A stretch of 38,320 bases of DNA from Streptomyces sudanensis (GTDB lineage Bacteria; Actinomycetota; Actinomycetes; Streptomycetales; Streptomycetaceae), in assembly GCF_023614315.1 (NCBI RefSeq), contig NZ_CP095474.1, forward strand, positions 4,802,607 to 4,840,926. The letters run 5' to 3'. A program made the position numbers and the translations under genes. Positions 31,374 through 38,320 of this stretch are shown in pieces. The notes beneath the pieces were generated by a model. It was not told the origin of the DNA and made no database searches. It was given only the letters and a program-made list of their open reading frames with translations. The stretch's first letter is position 1. Each line of letters begins with the position of its first letter.

Positions 31374-33365
31374 ATGATCACGCGCGCCTTCGACAGGTCA
31401 GCCATGAGCTGGTCCTACGAAATGCACCTGCAGCCCATGCTGTCCGCGGCCGACATCAAGGGACTGCCCTTCGGGTCCGTCTTCGGCAGCGTTCCTGCCC
31501 ACAGCGTCTCCAAGCGCCACGCCCACCAGGACGGCGAGATGTTCATCGTCCTCTCGGGCCGGGCGGTCGTCGTCCTCGGCGAGGAGGAACGCGAACTCGG
31601 ACCCGGCGGGGTCGTGTACCTCTCGCCCTTCGGCTTCCACGAGATCCGCAACGAGTCCGACGAGCCGTTCGACATAGTCTCCGTCTACTGGGAGGACATC
31701 CCCTCCGCCGTGGAGGCCCTGGCGCAGATCCCGCCGCGCAGTCTCCTCGCCGAGCGGTCCCTGGTCTTCTGCCCGCCGCCCACCCCGAACGGCGGCCTGC
31801 ACCTCGGGCACCTCGCCGGCCCGTACGTCCGCGCCGACATGCTGGTGCGGGGGCTGCGCGGCATGGGCAAGGAGGCCCGCTACGTGACCGGCACGGACGA
31901 CCACCAGTCGTACGTGGCGGCCGCCGCGCGCCTCGCCTCCGCCGACCCCGCCACCGTGGCGAGGACCGAGGGCGACGCCATCGTGGCGACGCTGCGGGCC
32001 GCCGGGGTGGGATGCGACAGGCTCACCCGGCCGGCCACGACGGACGGGCACGCCGACCGCGTCAGGGAGCTCTTCGCCCGGGTGGCCGCGTCCCCCACCG
32101 TCGTCGAGGAGGAGCGGGAGACCGCGTACTGCGCCACCTGCGACCTGTCCCTGCACCAGGCCTTCGCCCGCGGACGGTGCGCCCACTGCTCGGCCGCCAG
32201 CGACGGGGAGATCTGCGAGGCCTGCGGGCGCCCCAACGAAGCGCGCGAGCTGATCGCCGTCGAATGCCGGATCTGCGGCACGCCCGCGGGCACGCGGCCG
32301 GAGAAGGCCCTGTGGCTGGACACGGCGGCCCACGCCGACGAGCTGCGCGAGTACCTGACGCAGGTCGACGCGAGCCCCGACCTGCGCGCCCTGGTGGAGA
32401 ACCTGCTGGACTCGCCCGAGGGCCTGGCCCCCTACCGGCTGACGCGCACCAGCGACTGGGGCGTCGGCTGGGGCGAGGAGGCGGGACAGGCCGTCGACCC
32501 GTGGGTGGACCTCGCCCTGACGTACCTCACCGCGGCCCGGGCGGAGACCGACGCCTCCGGCCCGGCGGAGATCTCGCTCTTCCTCGGGTACGACAACAGC
32601 TACTACTACGCCGTGCTGCTGCCCGTACTGGCCTTCGCGGGAGGCCTGCGCGACCTGCTGCCCTCCTCGTTCGTCACGAACAAGTTCCTGCACCTCGGCG
32701 ACGAGAAGTTCTCCACCAGCCGCGGTCACGCGGTGTGGGCCGACGACGCCCTGGCGGCGGCGGGCCCGGACGCCGTGCGCCTGGCGCTGCTGCGCAACGC
32801 CCCGGAGGGCCGGGTCACCCGCATCTCCGCACAGGCCGCCGACCGGCTGGACGACGACCCGTTCCTCCACCAGGTCCACGAATGGCTCGCCGGATTCGCG
32901 GAGCTGAGGGAGGAGTTCGGGGGCAAGGTGCCCGGCACCGGGGCCTGGACGTCCGCCCACCGCGAGTTCTACCGCTACCTCAACTCCGCCACCCAGCAGC
33001 TGGACGCCCTGCTGGTCCCGGCGTCCTTCAGCGCCCGCCGCTACGTCGCCCTGCTCGAATCCCTCGTCGGCCACGTCGTGGAGTTCCGCGCCACCGAGGA
33101 GCCGCTGCGCCGGATCCCCTCGATGGCCGAGGAGGCGCGGACCAGCCTGGCCCTGGAGTACCTGGCCGCCAAGGTGTTCGCGGGTCTGACCGCCCCGGTG
33201 ACGCCGGACCTCGCCCAGCGCGTCTGGAGCTGGCTCGGCCTGCCCGGCGAGCCCCGGCGCGAGCAGGAGTGGTCCTTCCTCCCCACCGGCACCGTGTGCG
33301 GTGACGCCGACTTCCGCCGCGACGCCCCCCGCCAGGAGCGCCCCGTCCCCGAAGAGGCGCGGTGA
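31374..33365 (+). CDS. Hydrazine synthetase: cupin-methionyl-tRNA-synthetase fusion
   Basis: A 663-residue two-domain enzyme. Residues about 30-110 are a cupin with metal ligands His49, His51, Glu55 and His89. From about residue 130 a class-I MetRS-like domain follows, with HLGH (143-146) and KFSTS (445-449) ATP-binding signatures and a zinc knuckle near 253-300 (CATC, CAHC, CEAC, CRIC). In the s56-p1 (Spb40) and triacsin (Tri28) pathways this fusion adenylates an amino acid, esterifies it to N6-hydroxylysine, and the cupin drives N-N bond formation. Here the N-hydroxylase and FAD oxidase are neighbours, supporting that role; the amino-acid partner is unknown. There is no anticodon-binding specialisation, so it is not housekeeping MetRS. 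The start ATG 31374 has only a weak GGTGGTG site; ATG 31404 is an alternative. Confidence 0.93.
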   Translation: MITRAFDRSAMSWSYEMHLQPMLSAADIKGLPFGSVFGSVPAHSVSKRHAHQDGEMFIVLSGRAVVVLGEEERELGPGGVVYLSPFGFHEIRNESDEPFDIVSVYWEDIPSAVEALAQIPPRSLLAERSLVFCPPPTPNGGLHLGHLAGPYVRADMLVRGLRGMGKEARYVTGTDDHQSYVAAAARLASADPATVARTEGDAIVATLRAAGVGCDRLTRPATTDGHADRVRELFARVAASPTVVEEERETAYCATCDLSLHQAFARGRCAHCSAASDGEICEACGRPNEARELIAVECRICGTPAGTRPEKALWLDTAAHADELREYLTQVDASPDLRALVENLLDSPEGLAPYRLTRTSDWGVGWGEEAGQAVDPWVDLALTYLTAARAETDASGPAEISLFLGYDNSYYYAVLLPVLAFAGGLRDLLPSSFVTNKFLHLGDEKFSTSRGHAVWADDALAAAGPDAVRLALLRNAPEGRVTRISAQAADRLDDDPFLHQVHEWLAGFAELREEFGGKVPGTGAWTSAHREFYRYLNSATQQLDALLVPASFSARRYVALLESLVGHVVEFRATEEPLRRIPSMAEEARTSLALEYLAAKVFAGLTAPVTPDLAQRVWSWLGLPGEPRREQEWSFLPTGTVCGDADFRRDAPRQERPVPEEAR

Positions 33366-34477
33366 CCCGTCCGACGGCGAACGCCCCCGCGCTCCGCTCC
33401 GACCCGGAACCGCCCCGCACCGCCGACGTCGTGGTGGTGGGCGCGGGGATCACCGGCGCTTCGATCGCCCACCACCTGGCGCTGCTCGGCGTCCGGGTCG
33501 CCGTGGTGGAGCAGGCGCCACGACCCGCGGCCGGCGCCACCGGCCCGTCCGGCGGGATGGTGCGGGCGTACGACACCGACCCCGTCGTCGCCGACCTGGC
33601 GGCGGCGAGCCTCGCCGTCTACCGCGACCCCCGCCGGTGGTCGGCCGGACGGTCCCCGCTGCGCACCGTGGGCGCCGTCACGGTGGCCGACCCGGCCTGC
33701 GAACAAGTCCTGCGCCGGGCGGCCGAGGACCTCGCGGCGGCCTGCCCGGACACCTCCGCCCACGTGGTCGCGGACCGCGACGAGGCCATGGGGGTCCGCC
33801 TCGACGGAGGCATCGCCCTCGTGGAGCCCGACGCGGGGTGGGTCCCTCCCGCGGACGTCACCGAGGACTGGCTGCGACGGGCCCTGGCCGACGGCGCCTC
33901 GCTGCACTGCGGGGTCCGGGTGCTCGGGGTGGAGGCCGAAGGAGGGCGGCCGGTCGTCCGCACGACGGCCGGGGACGTCCGCGCCGGGACGGTCATCGCG
34001 GCCACCGGGCCCTGGACGGCCCGCCCGCCGCGGGGACTGGCCCCGCGTTCGGCCGTGCGTTCCCGGTCCATCCAGGTCGGCATCGTCCGCAGGCCCGCGG
34101 ACACGCCCCCGCACGCCACCTTCATCGACCTGCGCACAGGGGTCTACGGCAAGCCGGTCGACGCGGCCCACTCCCTCGTCGGCATGCCGCACCTGGTGTG
34201 GGACGCCCCGTTCGACGCGGCCCCGGACCCGGCCCACGCCCTGGCCACCACGCGCGCCGCCCACCCCTACCTGCCGTGGGCCCGGGACGCCGAGCAGGTG
34301 TCCGTCGTCCGCGCGGCCGACGGCTACGGCGACGGCTCGCACCTGCTCACGCGAACGGAATCACCCCACGTGTGGTCGGTGCGGGGCTGGAACGGCGGCG
34401 GAGTGAAGACCGCCCCGGAAGCCGGCCGCCGCATCGCCGAACTCCACGTCAGCGACGAGCTGACCACCCGCATCTGA
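33362..34477 (+). CDS. FAD-dependent oxidase (D-amino acid/glycine oxidase-like) of the hydrazine cassette
   Basis: A 371-residue DAO-superfamily flavoenzyme. The FAD motif VVVVGAGITGASIAHHLALLG is at the N-terminus, ATGPSGGMVR is the typical loop contacting the isoalloxazine, and the C-terminal half ends with VRGWNGGGVKTAP. In the s56-p1 pathway the equivalent (Spb39) oxidises the C-N bond of the lysine-hydrazine intermediate, releasing the hydrazino acid plus 2-aminoadipate semialdehyde. The GTG at 33362 overlaps the hydrazine synthetase stop (GTGA), so the two are made together. The same role is inferred here. Confidence 0.85.
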   Translation: MTRPTANAPALRSDPEPPRTADVVVVGAGITGASIAHHLALLGVRVAVVEQAPRPAAGATGPSGGMVRAYDTDPVVADLAAASLAVYRDPRRWSAGRSPLRTVGAVTVADPACEQVLRRAAEDLAAACPDTSAHVVADRDEAMGVRLDGGIALVEPDAGWVPPADVTEDWLRRALADGASLHCGVRVLGVEAEGGRPVVRTTAGDVRAGTVIAATGPWTARPPRGLAPRSAVRSRSIQVGIVRRPADTPPHATFIDLRTGVYGKPVDAAHSLVGMPHLVWDAPFDAAPDPAHALATTRAAHPYLPWARDAEQVSVVRAADGYGDGSHLLTRTESPHVWSVRGWNGGGVKTAPEAGRRIAELHVSDELTTRI

Positions 34478-34504
34478 CCGCCCCCGACCGACAGCGAGAC
34501 AACC

Positions 34505-35014
34505 GTGCACGACAACGCACCCACGCCGTACCGGATCGACCGGGTCGACCCGTCGACCTTCGACGACCTGCTTCCCCTGATCGCCGACTACCAGCGGTTC
34601 TACGGCTGCGAGCCCGACGAGTCGCGCAATCGCCGCTTCTTCGGCGACATGGTCGGCGACGACACCCACGGCCTGCAGCTCCTCGCCCGCCACGGCGACC
34701 GGGCCGCCGGCTTCGCCACCCTCTACTGGACCCGGGTGTCGACCCGGGCGACGACGGTGGCCCTGCTCAACGACCTGTTCGTCCACCCGGACCACCGCGG
34801 TGGGCGCCGGGACGGCCTCGGGACCCTGCTGCTGCGGGCCGCCGCCCGGGAGGCCGCCGCGCGCGGCTACCGCAACCTCGTCTGGCAGACGGCGCCCGAC
34901 AACACGGCGGCACAGGCGCTCTACGACCGTTTCCTCGCGGACGCCTCCGTCCCCGGTTCGACATCCGGCTGGATCGAGTACTCGTGTCCGCTTCCGTACG
35001 AGGGGGAGAGATGA
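34505..35014 (+). CDS. GNAT-family acyltransferase of the hydrazine cassette
   Basis: A 169-residue GNAT: FDDLLPLIADYQRFYGCEPD (acceptor side), TTVALLNDLFVHPDHRGGRR with the CoA loop continuing DGLGTLLLRAA, then WQTAPDNTAAQALYDRF. In triacsin biosynthesis a GNAT acylates hydrazinoacetate, so this enzyme may acylate and protect the free hydrazine; it could equally modify the final product. The start is GTG at 34505 with a weak GCGAGAC site, 27 bp after the oxidase. Its stop overlaps the hydroxylase ATG. It is a relative of the cluster's first gene. Confidence 0.85.
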   Translation: MHDNAPTPYRIDRVDPSTFDDLLPLIADYQRFYGCEPDESRNRRFFGDMVGDDTHGLQLLARHGDRAAGFATLYWTRVSTRATTVALLNDLFVHPDHRGGRRDGLGTLLLRAAAREAAARGYRNLVWQTAPDNTAAQALYDRFLADASVPGSTSGWIEYSCPLPYEGER

Positions 35015-36312
35015 GCCACGTCCACGACGTCATCGGCATAGGCTTCGGGCCCGCGAACCTGGCCCTGGCCATCGCGCTCCAGGAGGAGGACAGCGGCCTC
35101 GACGCGCACTTCCTGGAATCCCGGCCCGGACCGTCGTGGCAGAGCGCCATGATGCTGCCCGGTTCCGACATCCAGAACCACCCCGTACGCGACCTGGTGT
35201 CGCTGCGTAACCCGCGCAGCCGCTACAGCTTCATCAACTACCTGTTCGAACAGGGCCGGCTGCTCGACCACCTGAACCTGCCGGTGGAGTTCCCGCTGCG
35301 CAAGGAGTACGCGCAGTACGTCTGCTGGGCCGCCGGCCACTTCGCCGACCGCGTCGACTACGGCACCTCCGTGTCCGCCGTCACGGTGGAGCAGGACGGC
35401 GGGGGAGAGCCCTGCTACGCGGTGACCACGTCCACGGGCGCCCGGCACCGGGCCCGCTCCCTCGTCGTCGGCACCGGCCGCAGCCCCTACGTGCCCGCGC
35501 CGTTCGACACGGTCGACTCGCCCCGCGTCTTCCACCTCACCCGGTACCTGCCGGCACTGGAGACGCTGGCCGAACGCGGCCTCGTCGGCGGTGACGGCCC
35601 CGCCCCGAAGGACATCGCCGTGATCGGCGGCAGCCAGAGCGCCGTCGAGCTGACCCTGGACCTCTCCCGGCGCTTCCCCGACGCCCGGGTGACCACCTAC
35701 GTCCGGCCGTTCGGCCTGCGGGAGAAGGACACGAGCCCCTTCAGCGAAGAGGGCTACTTCCCGGAGTTCACCGACTACTACTACCGCGTCCCGCGCGAGC
35801 GGAAGGACGTCCTCGACTCCTACATGCGGCTGACGAACTACTCGGCGGCCGACGGGGACGTGCTGCGCGAGCTCTACACCCTCATCTACGAGCAGCGCCT
35901 CGACGGCGACCAGCGGGTGTTCGTACGGGGCTCCCGCCAGGTCCGCCGGGTCGAAGCCGACGAGGCCGGGGTCGGCCTGACGATCGAGGAACTGAACACC
36001 GGCGCGCACGAACAGGCCCGCGCCGACATGGTCGTCCTCGCGACCGGCTTCCGGGACCTCGGCCCGGCCGCCCACCAGGAGCCGGTGCCGCCGCTGCTGA
36101 GCCGTCTCACCGACCGCTTCGCCTTCGACGAGCACGGCTACCTCAAGGTCACCTACGACTACGAGGTCGAGACCGGCGCGGCGGGCACACCCCCGCTGTT
36201 CCTCAACGGCCTGTGCGAGTCGTCCCACGGCATCGGCGACTCCGGATCGTTCAGCCTGCTGTCGCTGAGGGCCAAGGCCATCACCGACGGACTGCGGAAA
36301 CACCTGCTGTGA
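35011..36312 (+). CDS. L-lysine/L-ornithine N-hydroxylase (flavin NMO)
   Basis: A 433-residue class-B N-hydroxylating monooxygenase using FAD, NADPH and O2. The FAD motif is GIGFGPANLALAIAL (residues about 8-22), the substrate/FAD loop is SSWQSAMMLPGSDIQNHPVRDL-like, NADPH binding is VIGGSQSAVELTLDL, and the ATGF motif occurs at about residue 343. Chain length and motifs fit IucD/PvdA/SidA and Spb38. Given the hydrazine synthetase and oxidase neighbours, lysine N6-hydroxylation is the likely reaction, although ornithine cannot be excluded. AGGGGGAGAG precedes the ATG, which overlaps the GNAT stop. Confidence 0.92.
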   Translation: MSHVHDVIGIGFGPANLALAIALQEEDSGLDAHFLESRPGPSWQSAMMLPGSDIQNHPVRDLVSLRNPRSRYSFINYLFEQGRLLDHLNLPVEFPLRKEYAQYVCWAAGHFADRVDYGTSVSAVTVEQDGGGEPCYAVTTSTGARHRARSLVVGTGRSPYVPAPFDTVDSPRVFHLTRYLPALETLAERGLVGGDGPAPKDIAVIGGSQSAVELTLDLSRRFPDARVTTYVRPFGLREKDTSPFSEEGYFPEFTDYYYRVPRERKDVLDSYMRLTNYSAADGDVLRELYTLIYEQRLDGDQRVFVRGSRQVRRVEADEAGVGLTIEELNTGAHEQARADMVVLATGFRDLGPAAHQEPVPPLLSRLTDRFAFDEHGYLKVTYDYEVETGAAGTPPLFLNGLCESSHGIGDSGSFSLLSLRAKAITDGLRKHLL

Positions 36313-36945
36313 CGGACCGCGGGGCGGGCCCGGCCGCTCCGGCGCGCGGGTCCGGCCGGGCCGCCCGGGCGGCCGGGGAAGGGCCATGACCGCGGCACGG
36401 ACCGCCGCACCCGGGCATGGCGGCACCGGCCGGGAGGTGGCGGCCGCCGCCGCCCGCGGCGCGCCCGGAGGGGGAGGGCCGTCATGCCGCCGGCGGTCGC
36501 GGCACCGGCCGGCGAGGACGACCGGCGCGCCCGGGCGTTCCGCCGGCGCCCGGCCGGAGCGGTCCGCGGCTGCGGAGGCCACGCCCTGAACGCGTTCGGC
36601 ACGGCCCTCGCGGTCCGGCCGGCCGGGGTCCTCGTCCCGACCGCCGGGGGGACGCTCCCGGCACCGGTGGCCGCCGCGTACGCCGGTGAGACCGCCCCGC
36701 CCGGTGCGGGCGCCCCGTACCGGTCGCTCCCCGGTCCGTGCCGGGCGGCGGGCATGTCCCCCGGCCCCGCCGCCGGCGTCCTCTCCCACGGCCGGGACAC
36801 GCGACCGCCCTGGCTGCCCGGCACCGCGGCCCTCGTGACCACGGCCGGCCGGTCCGCACCACTTCGCCCCGCGTGCCCTCGCCGCGCGCTTCGCCGGCGG
36901 ATCCCGCCGACTCGCCCCACCCGTTCCTTCCACCAAGGAGGCACC
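36313..36945. other. 633-bp interval with possible decayed coding sequence
   Basis: No intact gene is recognised. A plus-strand frame from 36484 is open into the aminotransferase gene, and its peptide (for example FGTALAVRPAGVLVPTAGGT) has no family I know. The aminotransferase has its own strong AAGGAGG site just before 36946, so a real N-terminal extension is unlikely. Base composition resembles the eroded ORF at 29992, so a relic gene is possible. Confidence 0.5.
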
Positions 36946-38196
36946 ATGACCCAGGCCGCTCTCGAGTCCGAGGTCCGCAGCTACTGCCGCGGCTGGCCCA
37001 CCACCTTCACCCACGGCCGCGGCAGCCGGCTGTACGACGGCGACGGCCGCGCGTACCTGGACTTCTTCGCCGGCGCCGGCGCGCTGAACTACGGCCACAA
37101 CCACCCCGTCCTGAAACAGGCGCTGCTGTCCTACCTCGACGGTGACGGGGTCACGCACAGCCTCGACATGGCCACCGCCGCCAAGGCCGACTTCCTGGAG
37201 GCCTTCGGCACGCACGTGCTGGCACCGCGCAACCTCGACTACCGGGTGCAGTTCTGCGGCCCCACCGGCACCAACAGCGTGGAGGCCGCCCTGAAGCTCG
37301 CGCGGAAGGTGACGGGGCGCCCCACCGTCGTCGCTTTCACCGGCGCCTTCCACGGCATGTCCCTCGGGTCGCTGGCCGTCACGGGGAACGCGGCCAAACG
37401 CGCCGGAGCGGGTGTCCCCCTCGGGCACACCTTCCGCGTGCCGTACGACGGCTTCGGCGGTCCCGGCGCCTTCGGGCTCGACCTGCTGGAGAGCACGCTC
37501 GACGACAGCAGCAGCGGCGTGGAGCTGCCGGCCGCCGTCATCGTCGAGACCGTGCAGGGCGAGGGCGGCGTGAACGTCGCCCGGGCCGAGTGGCTCGTCC
37601 GCCTCGCCCAGATGTGCCGCGAGCGCGGGGTCCTGCTGATCGTGGACGACGTGCAGATGGGCTGCGGCCGCACCGGGCCCTTCTTCAGCTTCGAGCAGAC
37701 GGGTGTCGAACCCGACATCGTCTGCCTGTCGAAGTCGATCAGCGGCTACGGACTGCCGATGGCCCTGACCCTGTTCAGGCCCGAACTGGACGTGTGGAAT
37801 CCCGGCGAGCACAACGGCACGTTCCGCGGCTTCAACCCCGCGTTCGTCACGGCCGCGGCGACAGTGCGGGAGTTCTGGTCGGACGGCGCGCTGGAGAAGG
37901 GGACCGCCGACAAGGCCGCCTTCGTGGAGGGCCGGCTCGACCAGCTCGCCGACCGCTTCTCCGGACTGGGAGCCCGCACCCGGGGACGAGGACTCGTCAG
38001 GGGCCTGGAGTTCGACGACACCTCCCTCGCCGGCCGGGTCGGCGCCGAGGCCTTCAGCCGGGGCCTGCTGGTGGAGACCTCGGGCTCCGCGGACCAGGTG
38101 GTCAAGTTGCTGCCGCCGCTGACCACGACGGAAGGGGAGCTCGCCGAGGGCCTGGACGTCCTCGCCGAGGCCGTGGCGGCCGCCGCGCGGACCTGA
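36946..38196 (+). CDS. Class-III PLP aminotransferase, EctB-like (diaminobutyrate/2-oxoglutarate type)
   Basis: A 416-residue fold-type I aminotransferase. Features are GRGSRLYDGDGRAYLDFFAGAGALNYGHN, the PLP-phosphate region CGPTGTNSVEAALKLAR, FTGAFHGMSLGSLAVTGN, ETVQGEGGVNVA, VDDVQMGCGRTG, the Schiff-base lysine in LSKSISGYG (about Lys263), and GTFRGFNPAF. EctB enzymes convert aspartate semialdehyde plus glutamate to 2,4-diaminobutyrate. Ectoine genes do not follow within the window. Here it could supply diaminobutyrate, or re-aminate the 2-aminoadipate semialdehyde released by the hydrazine cassette back to lysine; both are inference. AAGGAGG sits 4 nt before the ATG. Confidence 0.9.
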   Translation: MTQAALESEVRSYCRGWPTTFTHGRGSRLYDGDGRAYLDFFAGAGALNYGHNHPVLKQALLSYLDGDGVTHSLDMATAAKADFLEAFGTHVLAPRNLDYRVQFCGPTGTNSVEAALKLARKVTGRPTVVAFTGAFHGMSLGSLAVTGNAAKRAGAGVPLGHTFRVPYDGFGGPGAFGLDLLESTLDDSSSGVELPAAVIVETVQGEGGVNVARAEWLVRLAQMCRERGVLLIVDDVQMGCGRTGPFFSFEQTGVEPDIVCLSKSISGYGLPMALTLFRPELDVWNPGEHNGTFRGFNPAFVTAAATVREFWSDGALEKGTADKAAFVEGRLDQLADRFSGLGARTRGRGLVRGLEFDDTSLAGRVGAEAFSRGLLVETSGSADQVVKLLPPLTTTEGELAEGLDVLAEAVAAAART

Positions 38197-38262
38197 GTCC
38201 GGCTGTCCGCCGGTCGGCACGGCGCCCGACCGGGTACCCGGCGGCGGGCGCGCCGCGGGGCC

Positions 38263-38298
38263 GGGGCGGAGGCGGCGGCGCCCGCCGTCCTCCGCCCC
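38263..38298 (+). terminator. Candidate terminator after the aminotransferase gene
   Basis: GGGGCGGAGG (38263-38272) and CCTCCGCCCC (38289-38298) form a 10-bp stem, with extra GGCGG/CCGCC pairing inside. It is 67 bp past the stop, near the window edge. If real, the cluster's rightward unit may end here. Confidence 0.5.
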
Positions 38299-38320
38299 GC
38301 CCTTCACCCCCCGTCCGGGC

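Noticed and set aside
31374-33365. Housekeeping methionyl-tRNA synthetase
   Set aside because: An N-terminal cupin is fused in frame and the neighbours are the N-hydroxylase and oxidase of hydrazine pathways; tRNA charging is unlikely.
36484-36945. N-terminal extension of the EctB-like aminotransferase
   Set aside because: AAGGAGG 4 nt before ATG 36946 and family alignment place the start there.
34921-38307. Very long minus-strand open frame (over 1,100 codons)
   Set aside because: It lies antisense to the hydroxylase and aminotransferase, both with clear motifs; high GC creates such shadows.

Overview
The window is high-GC actinobacterial DNA, almost certainly Streptomyces or a close relative. 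The signs are strong GC bias at third codon positions, frequent GTG starts and 4-bp stop/start overlaps, two XRE-regulator/DUF397 gene pairs, IdeR/DmdR-type iron boxes, and rare TTA leucine codons in three genes. No rRNA, tRNA, CRISPR array or complete insertion sequence was recognised.

Bases 1-19,100 hold mixed, mostly core-like genes. In order they are: a 23-bp tandem repeat; an MltG-type transglycosylase; a flavin oxidoreductase divergent from a YjbQ-family protein; an iron locus; a leftward XRE/DUF397 pair; an IMP dehydrogenase of an unusual type; a PQQ-propeller lipoprotein-like protein; a HelD/HelR-like RNA polymerase-recycling helicase; a SUKH-family protein; and a rightward XRE/DUF397 pair. 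In the iron locus two iron boxes lie between an Fbp-type ferric ABC transporter operon and a divergent three-domain adenylation/carrier/acyltransferase protein. The 16.4-19.7 kb stretch is gene-poor and holds eroded fragments (an ISL3 transposase tail, a DinB-like N-terminus, possibly a CBS domain), which suggests an accessory-DNA boundary.

Bases 19,696-38,196 form a rightward biosynthetic gene cluster, mostly translationally coupled. Its right half is a lysine-based hydrazine (N-N bond) cassette: a lysine/ornithine N-hydroxylase, a cupin-methionyl-tRNA-synthetase fusion (the hydrazine synthetase architecture of the s56-p1 and triacsin pathways), a GlyOX/DAO-type FAD oxidase and a GNAT. Its left half has both subunits of a cobalamin-dependent glutamate mutase (3-methylaspartate supply) between two pairs of paralogous ATP-grasp ligases. 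Two further ATP-grasp-like ORFs look catalytically eroded. A second GNAT, an MFS exporter, a DUF3291 protein and an EctB-like aminotransferase complete the set. There is no NRPS or PKS module.

The simplest reading is a ligase-built small peptide or pseudopeptide containing a hydrazine and probably 3-methylaspartate and/or a diamino acid, exported by the MFS protein. I know of no characterised cluster with this combination. TTA codons in the mutase small subunit and the DUF3291 gene suggest bldA-dependent expression. The cluster may continue past the right edge.
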